This document shows, piece by piece, positions 34,470-42,720 of a DNA stretch of 64,000 nt. The first letter of the stretch is position 1, and every line of letters starts with the position of its first letter. The position numbers were made by a program, and so were the translations under genes. Origin of the DNA: Candidatus Edwardsbacteria bacterium RifOxyA12_full_54_48 (GTDB lineage Bacteria; Edwardsbacteria; AC1; EtOH8); contig MFFN01000004.1 in NCBI GenBank assembly GCA_001777915.1, positions 867,744 to 931,743 on the forward strand, written 5' to 3'. Under the pieces are notes generated by a model. It was given only the letters and a program-made list of their open reading frames with translations. It made no database searches and was not told where the DNA came from.

Positions 34470-35498
34470 ATGTCAACCGCCATAGCCATAATAATACCGC
34501 ATCACAACGGCCAACAGATGCTGGCCGACTGCCTGTGTTCCCTGGCCAAGACCGAATATGATAATTACCGCATCTACCTGGTGGACAATGCTTCGCGGGA
34601 CGGAAGCCCCCAATGGGCCAAACAGAACTATCCCCAGATAGAACTGATCTCCTCCCAACAGAACCTGGGATATGCCGGCGGCTGCAACCTGGGCATCCGT
34701 TCCACCACCGAAAGATATATCGTTCTCCTGAACAATGACACCGAGGTCAAGCCGGACTGGCTGAGCAAGCTGTCCTCCGAACTTGACCAGGACGATACCA
34801 TAGCTGCGGCCCAGCCCAAGATCCTGTGGCTGAAGGACCGGACCCGGTTTGATTATTCCGGCGGGGCCGGAGGCATGATGGATATCTACGGATTTCCCTA
34901 TTGTCTGGGCCGGCTGTTCGACTGTAAGGAGAAGGATCTGGGGCAGTACGACCATAATCAGAAAGATATCTTCTGGGCCTCGGGATCGGCCTCCATATAC
35001 CGCCGGAGCGTGCTGGACAAGGTGGGCCTGCTGGACCAGGATTTCTTCATGCACATGGAGGAGATAGATCTGGCCTGGCGGATGCACCTGGCCGGGCACC
35101 GGGTGATAGCCGTCCCCGGGTCGGTGATCTATCATTTATCCGGAGGTTCCCTGCCGGCCGGCAATTTCCGCAAGATGTACCTCAATCACCGCAACAGCCT
35201 GCTGATGCTGTGGAAGAACTATTCGCTGACCAGCCTTCTGTGGGTCTGGCCCCTGCGGCTGGCGCTGGAGGTGATGGCATTCTTAAAAGCCTTGACCTCC
35301 GGCAATCTGGAGTGGGCCCGGGCCATTGTCCAGGCGGGTTTATGGATGGCGGAAAACCCGCGGCTGGTCTGGAAAAAACACCGGGAGGTCCAGAGATTAA
35401 GAGCCGCCAGCGACAGCAGGATCAGGGCTAAAATGTACCAGGGCAGCATAGCTGTCAAGTATTTTCTTCAGGGTAAACGCACTGCCAACGATTTATGA
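34470..35498 (+). CDS. family 2 glycosyltransferase (rhamnosyltransferase-like)
   Basis: The 342-residue GT-A enzyme has IIPHHNGQQML, IYLVDNASRDGS, NLGYAGGCNLGIR, the metal-binding LLNNDTEVK and, further on, MHMEEIDLAWR. This layout is typical of sugar transferases that build surface polysaccharide or cell-wall sugars from NDP sugars. A hydrophobic stretch near 255-275 may contact the membrane. It lies 17 bases after the phosphoesterase gene and 6 bases before a flippase-like gene, consistent with a glycan or glycolipid role. Confidence 0.88.
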   Translation: MSTAIAIIIPHHNGQQMLADCLCSLAKTEYDNYRIYLVDNASRDGSPQWAKQNYPQIELISSQQNLGYAGGCNLGIRSTTERYIVLLNNDTEVKPDWLSKLSSELDQDDTIAAAQPKILWLKDRTRFDYSGGAGGMMDIYGFPYCLGRLFDCKEKDLGQYDHNQKDIFWASGSASIYRRSVLDKVGLLDQDFFMHMEEIDLAWRMHLAGHRVIAVPGSVIYHLSGGSLPAGNFRKMYLNHRNSLLMLWKNYSLTSLLWVWPLRLALEVMAFLKALTSGNLEWARAIVQAGLWMAENPRLVWKKHREVQRLRAASDSRIRAKMYQGSIAVKYFLQGKRTANDL

Positions 35499-35504
35499 AA
35501 TGAA

Positions 35505-36494
35505 ATGAGAGAAAATATAAAGAAGGCCTCCCTGCTGATTCTGAGGATAATCATCAGCCTGGGCTTGATCGGTTGGATCATGCTGAAAGTTGATAAGCGG
35601 CAATTGCTGGAATCATTCCGGTCCCTGAACGTCTGGCTGTTGCTGTCATCGCTGGCCGCCTATTTCGTGGTCAATGCCATCTGCGCCTGGCGCTGGCAGC
35701 TCTTGCTGACGGCCCGGGGGATAAAAAGCGGATACGGGACGCTTCTGCGGTACTTTTTGAACGGCCTGTTCTTCGGCAATTTCCTGCCCACCACCGTGGG
35801 GGGCGACCTGGCCCGGGCCTACCTGGTGGCCGACGATTGCGCCAGCAAGTCCGAGGCCCTGGCCTCGGTGCTGGTGGACCGCTTCATCGGGCTTTTCGGG
35901 GTGATCATCACCGGCATAGCGGGGCTGATCCTGGTGGCCAAGGGCGGCCAGGAGATCAGCCTGCTGCAGGGCATGCTGATCGGCATCGTGGCGGCGCTGT
36001 TGTTCGTGGTTTTATTTTTGAACAAATCATTGGTAAAAAAGTTCCGCTGGCTTTTTAAGCTTCCGCTGATGGAAAAAATTGAGCAGCAGCTGATAGATTT
36101 CTATCATGCCATCTACGCCTACCGCACCCATAAGCGGGAGGTGTTTCTGTCCCTCTTCCTGTCCCTGATGGTTCAGGTATTTGTGGTGGTAACCGCCTAC
36201 CTGATAGCCCTGTCGCTGGGAATAGGGATATCCGTGATACCGTTCTTCCTATATATGCCGGTGATCGCCGCGGTCAGCATGATCCCCCTGTCCATCAACG
36301 GCTGGGGGCTCCAGGAAGGGGCTTTCATTGTATTCTTCGGCCGGGCGGGGATAGCCCAGCCCCTGGCCCTGTCGCTGGGATTTTTATATCACCTGGTGGC
36401 CGTCGGCATCTCCCTGCTGGGCGGCCTGCTGTGGCTGATATTCGGGGGGCGCAAACCGGGCAATAACAATAAAGACAGTTCAAAGTGCGGATAA
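35505..36494 (+). CDS. flippase-like membrane protein (LPG synthetase TM / UPF0104-like)
   Basis: The 329-residue protein has about eight transmembrane segments. It carries family-type motifs NGLFFGNFLPTTVGGDLARAYL (about 88-108), ASVLVDRFIGLFGVI (about 120-135) and PLSINGWGLQEGAF (about 264-277). This fold is shared by the N-terminal part of MprF and by predicted polyprenol-sugar flippases. Given the glycosyltransferase next door, lipid-linked sugar movement is a reasonable guess. It overlaps the next gene, fmt, by 10 bases. Confidence 0.82.
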   Translation: MRENIKKASLLILRIIISLGLIGWIMLKVDKRQLLESFRSLNVWLLLSSLAAYFVVNAICAWRWQLLLTARGIKSGYGTLLRYFLNGLFFGNFLPTTVGGDLARAYLVADDCASKSEALASVLVDRFIGLFGVIITGIAGLILVAKGGQEISLLQGMLIGIVAALLFVVLFLNKSLVKKFRWLFKLPLMEKIEQQLIDFYHAIYAYRTHKREVFLSLFLSLMVQVFVVVTAYLIALSLGIGISVIPFFLYMPVIAAVSMIPLSINGWGLQEGAFIVFFGRAGIAQPLALSLGFLYHLVAVGISLLGGLLWLIFGGRKPGNNNKDSSKCG

Positions 36495-37429
36495 TCTTTA
36501 TGGGAACTCCGGGGTTTGCTGTGCCCACTCTGGAGGCCATTCATCAAAAAGGGCACCAGGTCGTGGCTGTTTTTACCCAGCCGGACCGGCCGTCGGGCCG
36601 GGGCCGCAGCATTGCCTTTTCCCCGGTCAAGCAAAAAGCCCTGGAACTGAATCTGCCGGTTTGCCAACCGGCGACATTAAAAGACACTGCGACAGTCGAA
36701 CACCTTTCAAACCTCAAACCAGACGTTCTAATGGTGGTGGCTTACGGACTTAAACTTCCTGACGATATCCTGAACATCCCGAAATACGGCGCGGTCAACC
36801 TGCACCCCTCGTTGCTTCCCAAATACCGTGGGGCGGCGCCCATCAATCACGCCCTGCTCAATGGGGAGAAGTCCACCGGGGTGACCAGCATCCTAATGAA
36901 CAGCAGAATGGACGCCGGGGACATCATCCTGCAGCAGGAGGTGCCGATCACTGGCGATGAAAATGCCGGGGAACTGGAAAACAGGCTGGCCGTATTGGGG
37001 GCAGACCTGATCTCCAGAAGTTTAGAAGTTCTGAAGACGGAGAACTGCGAACTTAAAAAACAGGATGAGGGCTTGGTCACTTTGGCGCCGAAACTTTCTT
37101 CTCAAGACGGACATATTGACTGGGGCCGGACCGCTATCCAGATCCAGAACCAGATCCGGGGGCTGGCCCCCAGGCCCGGGTCCTATGCCCTGTTCAAAGG
37201 GAAAAGACTAGAGATATTGAATATACTGACAAATTGCAAATTGCAAATTGTAAATTACGAATTACTGCCGGGGCAAGTAGTGGCGGCGGATAAAAACAGC
37301 GGATTGGTGGTTAAAACCCTGGACGGGGCGGTTATCTTGATGAAAGTAAAACCGCAGGGAAAAAATGCGATGAGCGGTGACGAATTCATCCGGGGATACA
37401 AGCCGCTAGTGGGGGAAAAGTTATCATGA
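36485..37429 (+). CDS. fmt: methionyl-tRNA formyltransferase
   Basis: The 314-residue protein starts at a GTG (36485) and reads RIIFMGTPGFAVPTLEAI. It has the folate-binding and catalytic motif NLHPSLLPKYRGAAPI (about 99-115) and LAPRPGSYALFKG in the C-terminal OB-fold domain. It formylates initiator methionyl-tRNA. The reading frame overlaps the previous gene by 10 bases. An AT-rich heptamer-like repeat segment (37230-37264) encodes TNCKLQIVNYEL within the C-terminal domain, and an earlier stretch encoding VLKTENCELKKQ has similar character. No def gene is seen beside it. Confidence 0.93.
   Translation: MRIIFMGTPGFAVPTLEAIHQKGHQVVAVFTQPDRPSGRGRSIAFSPVKQKALELNLPVCQPATLKDTATVEHLSNLKPDVLMVVAYGLKLPDDILNIPKYGAVNLHPSLLPKYRGAAPINHALLNGEKSTGVTSILMNSRMDAGDIILQQEVPITGDENAGELENRLAVLGADLISRSLEVLKTENCELKKQDEGLVTLAPKLSSQDGHIDWGRTAIQIQNQIRGLAPRPGSYALFKGKRLEILNILTNCKLQIVNYELLPGQVVAADKNSGLVVKTLDGAVILMKVKPQGKNAMSGDEFIRGYKPLVGEKLS
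37230..37264 (+). repeat. AAATTGC-type heptamer repeat in frame inside fmt
   Basis: Three near-copies of CAAATTG followed by TAAATTACGAATTA interrupt the GC-rich coding sequence without changing the reading frame. It resembles the AAATTTC repeat inside ftsY in composition and unit length. Confidence 0.65.
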
Positions 37430-38181
37430 ATGGCAGCAAGAGGTTGTTTTTGGCCCTGTCCTTCGTCAGCCTGGCCATCCTGGGCAGCGGGGTGATGCTG
37501 TTTTTCTGGCTGGTGATGCCGCGCCTGCAGATGCTGTCGGAATGGATGTTCTATGCCGCCGGCGCCGCGGCAGCATTGTTCCTGCTGGTGGTAAGCGGCG
37601 GGCTGTTCCTGCTTTTCCTGTCGGCCATAACCGAAAGGGATTTCCTGTTTCCCCACGGCAAAAAACAGGTGACGGTCAAAGTGCTCTACCCCATAAACCT
37701 TTTCCTGGGATTTCTGCTGGGCATCGGCCGGGAGAGGGTGGGGGAGTCTTTCGTCGAATTCAACAATGCCCTGGTCCGGGCCACCAGAAAGCGGATCGAT
37801 CCCGGCCGGATGATGATATTGCTGCCGCACTGCCTGCAGCTGAGCGACTGTCAATATCGGGTAACATCGGATATCGGCAACTGCCGGAGATGCGGTAAAT
37901 GTGCCATCTCCAAACTGGCCGAGCTTTCTGAAAAAATCAACGCCAGGATCGCAGTGGCCACCGGCGGAACCCTGGCCCGGCGGTTGATCGTGGAGATCAA
38001 ACCGACCCTGATACTGGCGGTGGCCTGCGAACGGGACCTGGTCTCGGGGATCCTGGATGCCTACCCCATCCCGGTCTACGGCATTTTGAACCAGCGCCCC
38101 CACGGACCATGTAACAACACCACGGTGGACATGGAAAAGGTCAAGGCGGGCTTTGTCTCCCTGCTGGGAAAGGAAATTTAA
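37426..38181 (+). CDS. DUF116 family membrane protein
   Basis: The 251-residue protein has two N-terminal transmembrane helices (about 8-28 and 41-64) and a soluble domain with the DUF116 pattern: MILLPHCLQLSDC, then CRRCGKCAISKL (a likely metal- or iron-sulfur-binding cysteine set), VATGGTLARRLI and AVACERDLVSGI, ending near PHGPCNNTTVDM. Genes of this family very often sit between fmt and rsmB, as here, but the function is unknown. It overlaps fmt by four bases and ends directly at rsmB. Confidence 0.85.
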   Translation: MNGSKRLFLALSFVSLAILGSGVMLFFWLVMPRLQMLSEWMFYAAGAAAALFLLVVSGGLFLLFLSAITERDFLFPHGKKQVTVKVLYPINLFLGFLLGIGRERVGESFVEFNNALVRATRKRIDPGRMMILLPHCLQLSDCQYRVTSDIGNCRRCGKCAISKLAELSEKINARIAVATGGTLARRLIVEIKPTLILAVACERDLVSGILDAYPIPVYGILNQRPHGPCNNTTVDMEKVKAGFVSLLGKEI

Positions 38182-39510
38182 GTGACGGCCAGAGAAACCG
38201 CTCTCAAAATACTGTCGGCCATAGATCAGAATACCGAGTTCAGCGACAGCATATTGAGAAAATATTTCAGCCAGGCCGGGCTTTCCCGGGTCGACCAAAA
38301 CCTGGCCAGGGAATTGGTGTCAGGGGTGCTCAGGCATAGGGCCAAACTGGACTGGCTGCTGGATGGGTCGCTTAAAAGGGGCCTAAAATCACTTAATGCA
38401 TTGGAAGCCAATATATTGCGGTTGGGGCTGTATCAGGTTGCATTTTTGGATAAAATCCCGGCATTTGCAGCGGTAAATGAAAGCGTTGAACTGGTTAAAC
38501 GCTTTGGCCGGAAAGAGATAATTGGCTTGACAAACGCCGTCCTGCGGGATATAATTAGGAACAAAAAATATCTGAAAAAACCCGATACCGGGGATAAAGT
38601 TAAAGATGCCGGCGTCGAATATTCCCATCCGGAATGGCTGATCGAAAGATGGGTCAAGCAATTGGGCTGGGATGATACCCTAAAGATATTAGAATTCAAT
38701 AATTCTCCGGCCCCGGTGATCATAAGGGCCAACCGTCTGAAGGCCCCGGCCGAAAATTTATTCGAACAACTTGAGGCTGGGGGGTTTGGGCCGAAATGCC
38801 TGGAAATCATTCCCCAGGCCATAGAAATAGACAACCCTTCCGGACTGGTTGATAATGAATTATTTGTCCGGGGGCAGTTCTATTTTCAGGATTCCAGCGC
38901 CCAGGCGGCGGGGATGCTTTTTGGGGCCAAAGAGGGCGACAGCATTTTAGACCTGTGCGCGGCTCCGGGGGGCAAGGCAGGGCTGGCCCTGGAGCAGGCC
39001 GACGGCCGGGCGGATATGTTCGCCCTGGACCGAAGTTTCCGGAAATTGCCCAGGGTCAGAGAGAATTTTATCCGGCTGGGCTTGGATTCATGGTATTTGA
39101 TCAACGGAGATGCCGTTGATATAAAATTCAAGACCGCTTTCGATCTGGTCTTGGCCGATGTGCCCTGCACCGGGCTGGGCGTCATTAGGCGGAGGCTGGA
39201 CCTGCGCTGGCGGATCAGGGAGGCCGATATCCAGCGGATGGCCGGGCTGCAGAGCCTGATCCTGGAGAATGCCGCAGGGCTGGTCAAGCCTGGCGGGGCG
39301 GTGGTATACAGCACCTGCACCCTGACCCCGGAGGAGAACCAGGATCAGATAAAGGGATTTTTGACCCGCCATCCCGAATTCTGGCTGGACCCGGCCGAAA
39401 AATACCTTCCGGCAGTGCTGTGCCAAAACGGTTTTCTGGCCGCCTGGCCGCAGCTCCATCAAATGGACGGGGCCTTTGCCGCCCGTTTAATAAAAAACAA
39501 AAACATATAA
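38182..39510 (+). CDS. rsmB: 16S rRNA (cytosine(967)-C(5))-methyltransferase RsmB
   Basis: This 442-residue protein has an N-terminal NusB-like RNA-binding domain (about 1-135) and a C-terminal SAM-dependent methyltransferase domain. The latter shows DLCAAPGGKAG for SAM binding, the ADVPCTG cysteine (Cys329) and the STCTLTPEEN cysteine (Cys379), the pair used in C5-cytosine methylation. It starts at GTG 38182 immediately after DUF116. The Cys pair spacing is that of the family. It is followed 20 bases later by a PASTA protein. Confidence 0.93.
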   Translation: MTARETALKILSAIDQNTEFSDSILRKYFSQAGLSRVDQNLARELVSGVLRHRAKLDWLLDGSLKRGLKSLNALEANILRLGLYQVAFLDKIPAFAAVNESVELVKRFGRKEIIGLTNAVLRDIIRNKKYLKKPDTGDKVKDAGVEYSHPEWLIERWVKQLGWDDTLKILEFNNSPAPVIIRANRLKAPAENLFEQLEAGGFGPKCLEIIPQAIEIDNPSGLVDNELFVRGQFYFQDSSAQAAGMLFGAKEGDSILDLCAAPGGKAGLALEQADGRADMFALDRSFRKLPRVRENFIRLGLDSWYLINGDAVDIKFKTAFDLVLADVPCTGLGVIRRRLDLRWRIREADIQRMAGLQSLILENAAGLVKPGGAVVYSTCTLTPEENQDQIKGFLTRHPEFWLDPAEKYLPAVLCQNGFLAAWPQLHQMDGAFAARLIKNKNI

Positions 39511-39530
39511 AACCAATCCAGGAGAAAGTG

Positions 39531-40265
39531 ATGCCGATATACGAACAGACCAGCAACAAGAAGAACGTATGGGTGGCGATCCTATCGGGGGCCCTGTCCG
39601 GCCTGATCACCACCATTTTATTCTGGGCTTTTATCCAGCCGATCCTGGAGATGTCCGAGGTGCCCGATGTCACCGGCAAGAAGGTCGAGATCGCCAAATC
39701 GCTGCTGGAGGGCCGCGGATTCCGGGTGTACGAGGAGACGGCCATCAGCGATCCCACCGTGCCGGACGGGACGGTCAGCAAGCAGGATCCGGTGCCGGGC
39801 AGCAAGGTCCGCAAAGGGTGGACGGTCAAGGTGTGGCCCAACAGCGCCGGGGCCGAAGTGCCCAATATGAAGAGCCTGCCTCTGGCCCAGGCCACGGTGG
39901 TGCTGCAGCAGTCCGGGCTTAAGCTGGGACAGGTGATAATGCAGCCCTCCGACTCGGTGGAGAAGGACGGGGTGATATCCAGCAATCCGGTGTTCGGGCT
40001 GAAGGTGTCCAAGGACAGCGCGGTGGACCTGATAGTCAGCGCCGGGGCCGGAGAGGTGGCGGTGCCCTCGGTGCGCGGCTGGGGCCGGTCCCGGGCCCAG
40101 GAGATGATCAAGCAGGCCGGCCTTAACGTGGGCGGCATCCGATATGTCTACGACGAGGAGCAGGATCCGGGCCTGGTGATCAGGCAGGATCCCTCGCCGG
40201 GATCCAAGGTCGCCAAGGGCTCCAATGTCAACCTCTGGATAAGCACCGACGTCGAACCGGAATAA
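39531..40265 (+). CDS. membrane-anchored PASTA-domain protein (three repeats)
   Basis: The 244-residue protein has a short cytoplasmic start, one transmembrane helix (about 16-36) and three PASTA repeats (about 42-108, 109-175, 176-242), each opening with a V/P-P-x motif (EVPDVTGKKVE, EVPNMKSLPLA, AVPSVRGWGRS) and closing with dense PGS/KV motifs. Such domains bind peptidoglycan fragments, mostly as sensors on PrkC-type kinases, but no kinase domain is present. GGAGAAAG lies before the ATG at 39531; a longer in-frame extension would run into rsmB. It precedes a second PASTA protein by three bases. Confidence 0.87.
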   Translation: MPIYEQTSNKKNVWVAILSGALSGLITTILFWAFIQPILEMSEVPDVTGKKVEIAKSLLEGRGFRVYEETAISDPTVPDGTVSKQDPVPGSKVRKGWTVKVWPNSAGAEVPNMKSLPLAQATVVLQQSGLKLGQVIMQPSDSVEKDGVISSNPVFGLKVSKDSAVDLIVSAGAGEVAVPSVRGWGRSRAQEMIKQAGLNVGGIRYVYDEEQDPGLVIRQDPSPGSKVAKGSNVNLWISTDVEPE

Positions 40266-40268
40266 TAA

Positions 40269-41006
40269 ATGCCTAAATTTTTCAAAAAACTTCCCCGGCT
40301 TTGGCGTAATGTGATCTGGGTGCTGCTGGTCTTTCTGGGCGGATTTCTGCTGGCCAACTTCGTGCTGATGCCGCTGATCGTCCGCCAGGGCTCGGTGGTG
40401 GAGGTGCCCGATGTCCGGGGCATGAATATCAAGCAAGCCCAGGAGATCCTGCAGGCCCGGGAGCTGGAACTGGTGAACGCCGGCTGGCGCTATGATGCCG
40501 CTCTGCCCGACAGCTCCATCATCTCCCAGGACCCCGAGCCCAGGATGATGGTCAAGAAAAGACGCAAGGTGCGGGTGATCATCAACCGGGGGGAGGAGAA
40601 GGTCTCGGTGCCCTATCTGGCCGGGCTCTCATCGGTGCGGGCCATCAACCTGATCGACCGGCTGGGGCTGGCGGTTAACGAGGTGGACAGCATCTCCAGC
40701 GATTCCATCGCCCTGGGCTGCGTGGTATCCTCCAGTCCGGCGGCCGGGACCCTGCTGGCCAAAAGGAGCGCCATCAAGCTCACCATAAGCAAGGGTTCCA
40801 CCGGCAAGATGCTGATGCCCGACCTGGTGGGCCGCAAGCTGGCCGAGATCCAGGGCCAGCTGGTGGGCCAGGGCCTGGTGATAGGCCAGATCAAGTACAT
40901 CTCCGGCCAGGCTCTGGAGCCGGGGACCGTCATGCTGCAGGCCCCCCAGCCCGGTTTCGTCATCAAGCAGGGCGATACCATCAATATCGCGGTCAGCACC
41001 CAGTAG
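40269..41006 (+). CDS. membrane-anchored PASTA-domain protein (three repeats)
   Basis: The 245-residue protein has a transmembrane helix at about 14-34 and three PASTA repeats (starting at VEVPDVRGMNIKQA, VSVPYLAGLSSVRA and LMPDLVGRKLAEIQ). It has the same plan as its neighbour and is clearly a paralogue by architecture. The pair probably binds cell-wall or glycan material outside the inner membrane. No kinase or penicillin-binding domain is attached. The gene is three bases from the first PASTA gene. A repeat element separates it from rpe. Confidence 0.87.
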   Translation: MPKFFKKLPRLWRNVIWVLLVFLGGFLLANFVLMPLIVRQGSVVEVPDVRGMNIKQAQEILQARELELVNAGWRYDAALPDSSIISQDPEPRMMVKKRRKVRVIINRGEEKVSVPYLAGLSSVRAINLIDRLGLAVNEVDSISSDSIALGCVVSSSPAAGTLLAKRSAIKLTISKGSTGKMLMPDLVGRKLAEIQGQLVGQGLVIGQIKYISGQALEPGTVMLQAPQPGFVIKQGDTINIAVSTQ

Positions 41007-41048
41007 GCACGGACAAGCTAAATTCTATGAAAATGCATAATTTTTTTT

Positions 41049-41130
41049 GACAGGATTTACAGGATGATCAAAGTTTTGCATAATGGTCATTTACAGAATG
41101 TTAAATCCGGTAAATCATGTTAATCCTGTC
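41049..41130. repeat. interspersed repeat with inverted ends
   Basis: GACAGGATTTAC (41049-41060) and GTTAATCCTGTC (41119-41130) form near-perfect inverted ends around AT-rich sequence. This is a widely seen intergenic repeat design and lies in the 175-base gap between the second PASTA gene and rpe. Confidence 0.65.
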
Positions 41131-41181
41131 TGATTTGGTTCCGGCTTGCCCGCCCCGCAAAGACGGTGGCCCGGGTTGGGA

Positions 41182-41838
41182 ATGACGGATATGATCAAGA
41201 TCGCAGCTTCACTGCTGTCGGCGGATTTTGCAGATCTTAAAAGCGAGATCAGATCAGTGGAACAGGGCGGGGCCGACTGGCTGCACCTGGACGTGATGGA
41301 CGGGCACTTCGTTCCCAACCTCACCTTCGGGCCTTTCATCGTGGAAGCCATTAAAAAGATCTCCCGGCTTCCGCTGGATGCACATTTGATGATCAGCGAC
41401 CCCCTGAAATACGCTCCGGAGTTCGCCAGGGCCGGGGCCGATTACATCACCATCCACGCCGAGGCCATCGATGACCTGCCGGCAGCGGTGGAGCATATCA
41501 AAAGGCTCGATGTCAAGGTGGGTCTGTCGGTCAACCCGGAGACCCCGCTGGACAAGGCCCTGCCGGCCATAGAAGGGATAGACCTTTTCCTGGTGATGAG
41601 CGTCCATCCCGGATTCGGCGGGCAGAAATTCATGCCGGAGGTGCTGAACAAGGTCCGGCAGTTGTCCGCCCTGAAAAAGCAGGGAAAGACCAAGGCCATA
41701 ATATCCATAGACGGGGGCATCAACCCGGAAACATCCCGGCAGGCCAGGGAGGCCGGGGCCGAGGTGCTGGTGGCCGGGGCGGCCATCTTCAAGCACCAGG
41801 ACCGGGCGGCGCAGATAAAAGCCATCAGGGGGATATAA
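41182..41838 (+). CDS. rpe: ribulose-phosphate 3-epimerase
   Basis: The 218-residue TIM-barrel enzyme has SLLSADFADLKSEI, WLHLDVMDGHFVPNLTFG (metal-binding His and Asp), DAHLMISDP, VMSVHPGFGGQKF and SIDGGINPETS. It interconverts ribulose 5-phosphate and xylulose 5-phosphate in the pentose phosphate pathway and so feeds RibBA's substrate pool. ATG 41182 and ATG 41191 are both possible starts; an upstream in-frame TTG is unlikely. Its stop codon overlaps the next start by one base. Confidence 0.95.
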   Translation: MTDMIKIAASLLSADFADLKSEIRSVEQGGADWLHLDVMDGHFVPNLTFGPFIVEAIKKISRLPLDAHLMISDPLKYAPEFARAGADYITIHAEAIDDLPAAVEHIKRLDVKVGLSVNPETPLDKALPAIEGIDLFLVMSVHPGFGGQKFMPEVLNKVRQLSALKKQGKTKAIISIDGGINPETSRQAREAGAEVLVAGAAIFKHQDRAAQIKAIRGI

Positions 41839-42344
41839 TGGATCCCAACGCTTTCCGGCTGATCAGTTACGGGATGTATGTGGTCTCCAGCTTCAGGGAG
41901 GGAAAGCTGAACGGCCAGATAGCCAACACCGTCTTTCAGGTGACGGCCGAGCCGCCGTTGATGGCGGTCAGCCTCAACTGCCAGAACCTGACCAACGAGT
42001 TCATCAAGAGTTCAAAAAAGTTCTCGATCGCGGTGCTGTCCCAGGAGACGCCGCTCACCACCATCGGCACTTTCGGCTTCAAGTGCGGCCGCCAGGTGGA
42101 CAAGTTCAGCGGGGTCAAATACCAGGTCTGCTCCAGCGGCAACCCCAAGATACTGGACCACAGCCTGGCTCATTTCGACCTGGAGGTGGTCCAATCGGTG
42201 GAATTGGGCAGCCACACCCTGTTCATCGGGAAGGTGGTGGAATCGGAGATCCTGGCCGAGGGCCAGCCTATGACCTACGATTACTATCATAAGGTCAAGG
42301 GCGGGAAGACCCAGAAGAACGCGCCCTCCTTTGTTAGATCCTAA
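41838..42344 (+). CDS. flavin reductase-like FMN-binding protein
   Basis: The 168-residue protein has the flavin reductase-like split-barrel pattern (SYGMYVVSSFREGKLNGQIANTVFQVTAEP in shortened form: SSFREGKLNGQIANT, FSIAVLSQETPL, LFIGKVVESEIL). Family members bind FMN and pass electrons from NAD(P)H to flavin or rubredoxin. It overlaps rpe by one base and is followed by rubredoxin and a flavodiiron protein, so it is the best candidate for the electron donor of that set. Confidence 0.85.
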   Translation: MDPNAFRLISYGMYVVSSFREGKLNGQIANTVFQVTAEPPLMAVSLNCQNLTNEFIKSSKKFSIAVLSQETPLTTIGTFGFKCGRQVDKFSGVKYQVCSSGNPKILDHSLAHFDLEVVQSVELGSHTLFIGKVVESEILAEGQPMTYDYYHKVKGGKTQKNAPSFVRS

Positions 42345-42363
42345 AATTGCCGACAATGTTCAA

Positions 42364-42418
42364 CCACTAAAATCACCTAACCGCACGAAACACCCATCTG
42401 TTTTCGTGCATTTAGTGG
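42364..42418. repeat. imperfect inverted repeat between flavin reductase and rubredoxin genes
   Basis: CCACTAAA (42364-42371) pairs with TTTAGTGG (42411-42418), and GCACGAAA (42383-42390) with TTTTCGTGC (42401-42409). A related string, CCCACGAAACACGCGAAAA, occurs at about 44225. The structure could be a repeat element or a weak terminator. Confidence 0.5.
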
Positions 42419-42444
42419 GCAACGGATAGAAAGGGAGATATGCC

Positions 42445-42606
42445 ATGAAGAAGTACACTTGCACTGTCTGCGGATATGAGTACGATCCGGCCATCGGCGA
42501 TCCCGATAACGGGATACAGCCCGGGACCAGTTTCGAATCCCTGCCCGACGACTGGGTATGCCCGGTGTGCGGCGCCGCCAAGGACGCCTTTGAGCCGGAA
42601 GATTAA
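42445..42606 (+). CDS. rubredoxin
   Basis: This 53-residue gene encodes [19 protein letters not shown] with the first CxxC pair, and [18 protein letters not shown] with the second CPxCG pair, the four cysteines that hold one iron. It is a small cytoplasmic electron carrier. AGGGAGAT precedes the ATG. It lies between a flavin reductase gene and a flavodiiron protein gene, which is the common partner of rubredoxin in oxygen or nitric oxide reduction. Confidence 0.95.
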   Translation: MKKYTCTVCGYEYDPAIGDPDNGIQPGTSFESLPDDWVCPVCGAAKDAFEPED

Positions 42607-42615
42607 AACCGATAC

Positions 42616-42641
42616 TTTTTACCACCAAGACACCAAGGCAC
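42616..42641 (+). repeat. ACCACCAAGACACCAAG-type repeat, plus orientation
   Basis: The element contains ACCACCAAGACACCAAG. An inverted copy is found at 44106-44130, on the other side of the flavodiiron gene. Such sequences are frequent interspersed repeats. Confidence 0.6.
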
Positions 42642-42720
42642 AGAGAGAACAAAATCAAACTTGGCAACATATCGGTGATTTGATATTGGGTTTTGTTTAG
42701 CGTTTAGAATTTAAATTGAG

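Noticed and set aside
41146-41181. Upstream TTG start for rpe
   Set aside because: It would add residues without family similarity and lies in repeat-like DNA; ATG 41182 or 41191 gives the normal N-terminus.
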